A DNA stretch of 7,970 nt, from contig JBLNDT010000078.1 in assembly GCA_050261915.1 (NCBI GenBank), forward strand, positions 1 through 7,970, written 5' to 3'. Origin of the DNA: UBA699 sp050261915 (GTDB lineage: Bacteria; Bacillota; Clostridia; Clostridiales; Clostridiaceae). The notes under the pieces are model-generated. The model saw only the letters and a program-made list of their open reading frames with translations. It was not told the origin of the DNA and made no database searches. Positions within the stretch are counted from its first letter, which is position 1, and every line of letters starts with the position of its first letter. The position numbers and the translations under genes are program-made. Shown here piece by piece: positions 6,402 through 7,970 of this stretch.

Positions 6402-6860
6402 TTAACTTTTAGTAAAGAGTTTAAAAGTTAATGCAAGTATTCCGGAGGTAATAAATGGCCCTACAGGAACTCCCCCAAGAAATGCTGCTGCAATTACCGC
6501 TCCGAGAATTAATGCTGGCATAGCATCACTATGTCCCTGTATTGTCAAATATTGCACCCCAAGGCCGCTTAAATACGTGGTTGCCAGTGATAAAATCAGA
6601 GCCAGTATTCCTGTAATAGAAGTAAATACAAGCAACAGTTGTTTTGATTCAATGGCACCCTTTGCTATAGGAATAAGGATTGCCATTGTAAGAAGAACCA
6701 ATCCCCAAAACATACCCTGTTTCTCAATGGCGGGATATATATATTTATCCAAACTTAAGAGCTTTGTAAGTAACAGCAGGAATACCGCCACCGCCGCAGA
6801 ATTTGCTTTTCCTAATATTGAAGCCGTAAGGATTAATAATAATATAATATATGTTCCCAT
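6402..6860 (-). CDS. DUF441/UPF0756 family membrane protein
   Basis: A 152-residue, very hydrophobic protein with about five membrane segments: roughly 3-17, 21-36, 50-68, 75-98 and 113-148 (the last may be two short helices). I recognise the DUF441 (UPF0756, YeaL/YtwI-like) pattern from the LVLLTMAILIPIAKG stretch (54-68), the SGLGVQYL segment (98-105) and the GGVPVGPFITSGI signature (129-141). Length is typical of the family, whose function is unknown. ATG 6860 has AGGAGG 5 bases upstream. It follows the grdD terminator by about 65 bases, so it is probably transcribed from its own promoter. No clear terminator stands between it and rpoN, so read-through into rpoN is possible. Family assignment is good; no role can be inferred. 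Confidence 0.88.
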   Translation of the reverse strand: MGTYIILLLILTASILGKANSAAVAVFLLLLTKLLSLDKYIYPAIEKQGMFWGLVLLTMAILIPIAKGAIESKQLLLVFTSITGILALILSLATTYLSGLGVQYLTIQGHSDAMPALILGAVIAAAFLGGVPVGPFITSGILALTFKLFTKS

Positions 6861-6924
6861 AAAATCCTCCTAAAAAAACATCTACTTATTATTATTTTAT
6901 TAATAAAGTAACTATTACCATTGT
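6861..6924 (-). other. Leader region of the DUF441 gene, promoter unclear
   Basis: This AT-rich stretch between the grdD terminator and the membrane-protein gene contains the Shine-Dalgarno AGGAGG (6871-6866). The best promoter-like match is TTTACA (6927-6922), overlapping the terminator tail, with TATTAA 16 bases on (6905-6900). That -10 lies in a 12-bp palindrome, TTTATTAATAAA (6896-6907). All of this is weak in such AT-rich sequence. Confidence 0.3.
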
Positions 6925-6957
6925 AAAAAGCTGTAAAGGGATTATCCCCTTACAGCT
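6925..6957 (-). terminator. Strong intrinsic terminator after grdD
   Basis: On the minus strand AGCTGTAAGGGGA (6957-6945) pairs with TCCCTTTACAGCT (6941-6929), a 13-bp stem with one G-T pair and a three-base loop, followed by five T residues (6929-6925). It starts 6 bases after the grdD stop and should isolate the glycine reductase unit from the genes downstream. Confidence 0.92.
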
Positions 6958-6963
6958 AATACT

Positions 6964-7970
6964 TTATTTATATCCGCATTTTACAAGTATGTCAGTTGCC
7001 TTTTCTGATTCATCATCTGAAACCAGTACTATAGGACCTGTACAGCCCATTCCGCTTTCAGAGTATATGCCTTCCTTCCAAAGGGCCTTGCAGGCATTAT
7101 CCAGCTCTAGTATATCCACCCCAGGTATACCGCAGGTTACTACCTTTTTGTCTGGCATCTTGAATTCCTCTTCAGCCTTTGGCTTATCCTTTTCAAGGAT
7201 TTTGCCTATTATATCCTTTAGTCCTGCAGCGTTTGCTGCTTTGAATTCATCCTTTGCAATTCCTGTTATGTTATTCTTAGCACACTGTGAGCAGTATCTC
7301 AATGCTTCGCATATAAGAGGTGCTCCAGAAGCTCTTGAAACTATGTTTATGAGCTTGTCGTAGCCTTCACCAACTCCAGGACCATATCCATATCCTAAAG
7401 TTTCATAGTTTCCACCTGTAGTAAAGGATGAAAATATTTTAATTAAAAGATTTCCTGTTAAGGAATCGCACACCATAACATCCGGTGTTCCTGCCAGCAA
7501 ATCGTTTCCTCTCATTACTGCACCCCCATCTGCGCGTAATGAATCTGAAAAATCTATGTTGTATCCCCCATTTTTAAGTTCCTTCAGGGCTCTTTCAACC
7601 CCTCTTGCACCATCTACATTTAGTATGCCGATTTTAGGGTTATCTATTCCTACAGCCTTAGCAACAGCAATACCTCCAATGGCATTCTTTATCATCCCTT
7701 CAACTCTGTTAGTTGAAGTTGTGCCTGTAGTTGTTGCTATTATCATTTCATTTCCAAGCCCAGGTGTAACCACTCTACCCACAGTGGAAACCCCTATAGG
7801 AAAATCGAAGTGCTGTGTAACGCATCCGTCAATCTCTCCGATTTCCAAGAGCTCAACCATCTTCTTATGGCCTTGTTCCGCATCTTTAACCTCAACCACT
7901 TTAAAATCCCCATTTACTTTTGGTCCGATTAAAACTACATCAAAGTCCCCGTATTTACCCTTAGCCATGT
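6964..7970 (-). CDS. grdD: Glycine/sarcosine/betaine reductase complex component C, alpha subunit; 5' end outside window
   Basis: GrdD with GrdC forms protein C of glycine reductase, which takes the acetyl group from the selenoprotein components and releases acetyl phosphate. GrdD is related to PlsX/phosphotransacetylase proteins. Visible are 334 residues from an in-frame ATG at 7968, but GrdD proteins are about 385 residues and the conserved DFDVVLIGP stretch normally lies about 50 residues in, so this Met is probably internal and the gene continues off the window. Seen motifs (counting from that Met): HFDFPIGVSTVGRVVTPG (53-70), ATTTGTTSTNR (78-88), the PlsX-like DSLTGNLLIK (168-177), the glycine-rich YGYGPGVGEGYD (193-204), and Cys309 in SGMGCTGPI. 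Adding the missing 50 residues makes this Cys about 359, the active-site thiol reported for Eubacterium acidaminophilum GrdD. As the last gene before a strong terminator it probably closes a grd operon. Confidence 0.95.
   Translation of the reverse strand, partial: MAKGKYGDFDVVLIGPKVNGDFKVVEVKDAEQGHKKMVELLEIGEIDGCVTQHFDFPIGVSTVGRVVTPGLGNEMIIATTTGTTSTNRVEGMIKNAIGGIAVAKAVGIDNPKIGILNVDGARGVERALKELKNGGYNIDFSDSLRADGGAVMRGNDLLAGTPDVMVCDSLTGNLLIKIFSSFTTGGNYETLGYGYGPGVGEGYDKLINIVSRASGAPLICEALRYCSQCAKNNITGIAKDEFKAANAAGLKDIIGKILEKDKPKAEEEFKMPDKKVVTCGIPGVDILELDNACKALWKEGIYSESGMGCTGPIVLVSDDESEKATDILVKCGYK

Noticed and set aside
6653..6666. TGGCACCCTTTGCT on the plus strand, resembling a sigma-54 -24/-12 promoter
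   Set aside because: The spacing between TGGCAC and TTGC is 3 rather than 5 bases, and it lies antisense inside the DUF441 gene with no plus-strand gene downstream.

Overview
The window is an AT-rich stretch from a low-GC Gram-positive anaerobe, most probably a member of Clostridia. This rests on strong purine-rich Shine-Dalgarno sequences, a glycine reductase gene (an enzyme of amino-acid-fermenting and some acetogenic clostridia), a Mn-type phosphoglycerate mutase (GpmI), and clostridial-looking variants in the conserved motifs of enolase and phosphoglycerate kinase. I do not assign a species. Every gene I can support is on the minus strand, so transcription runs from high to low coordinates. 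There is no gap over 300 bases without a gene.

In transcription order: (1) 7970-6964, the 3' part of grdD, the acetyl-phosphate-forming subunit of the glycine reductase complex, ending at a strong intrinsic terminator. (2) 6860-6402, a small DUF441/UPF0756 membrane protein of unknown function. (3) 6310-4949, rpoN (sigma-54), with its own candidate promoter and a terminator whose hairpin begins inside the last codons. (4) 4842 to position 1, a lower-glycolysis cluster pgk-tpiA-gpmI-eno, with eno cut off a few codons before its end.

The cluster has a good sigma-A promoter just before pgk. Its four enzymes interconvert the triose phosphates and turn 1,3-bisphosphoglycerate into phosphoenolpyruvate, with ATP made at Pgk. 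The genes that usually head this operon in Firmicutes, cggR and gapA, are not between rpoN and pgk. GrdD releases acetyl phosphate, a second source of ATP by substrate-level phosphorylation, so the window joins parts of sugar and amino-acid energy metabolism, but grdD is separated from the rest by its terminator.

The genes themselves are ordinary. The points that merit a second look are non-coding: near-duplicate promoter sequences before rpoN and pgk; a Rex-like palindrome and a second inverted repeat upstream of pgk; a terminator-like hairpin between tpiA and gpmI with a near-consensus promoter just upstream inside tpiA; and a terminator overlapping the rpoN coding end. I found no mobile element, CRISPR array, tRNA or rRNA, and nothing that I would call a previously undescribed system.
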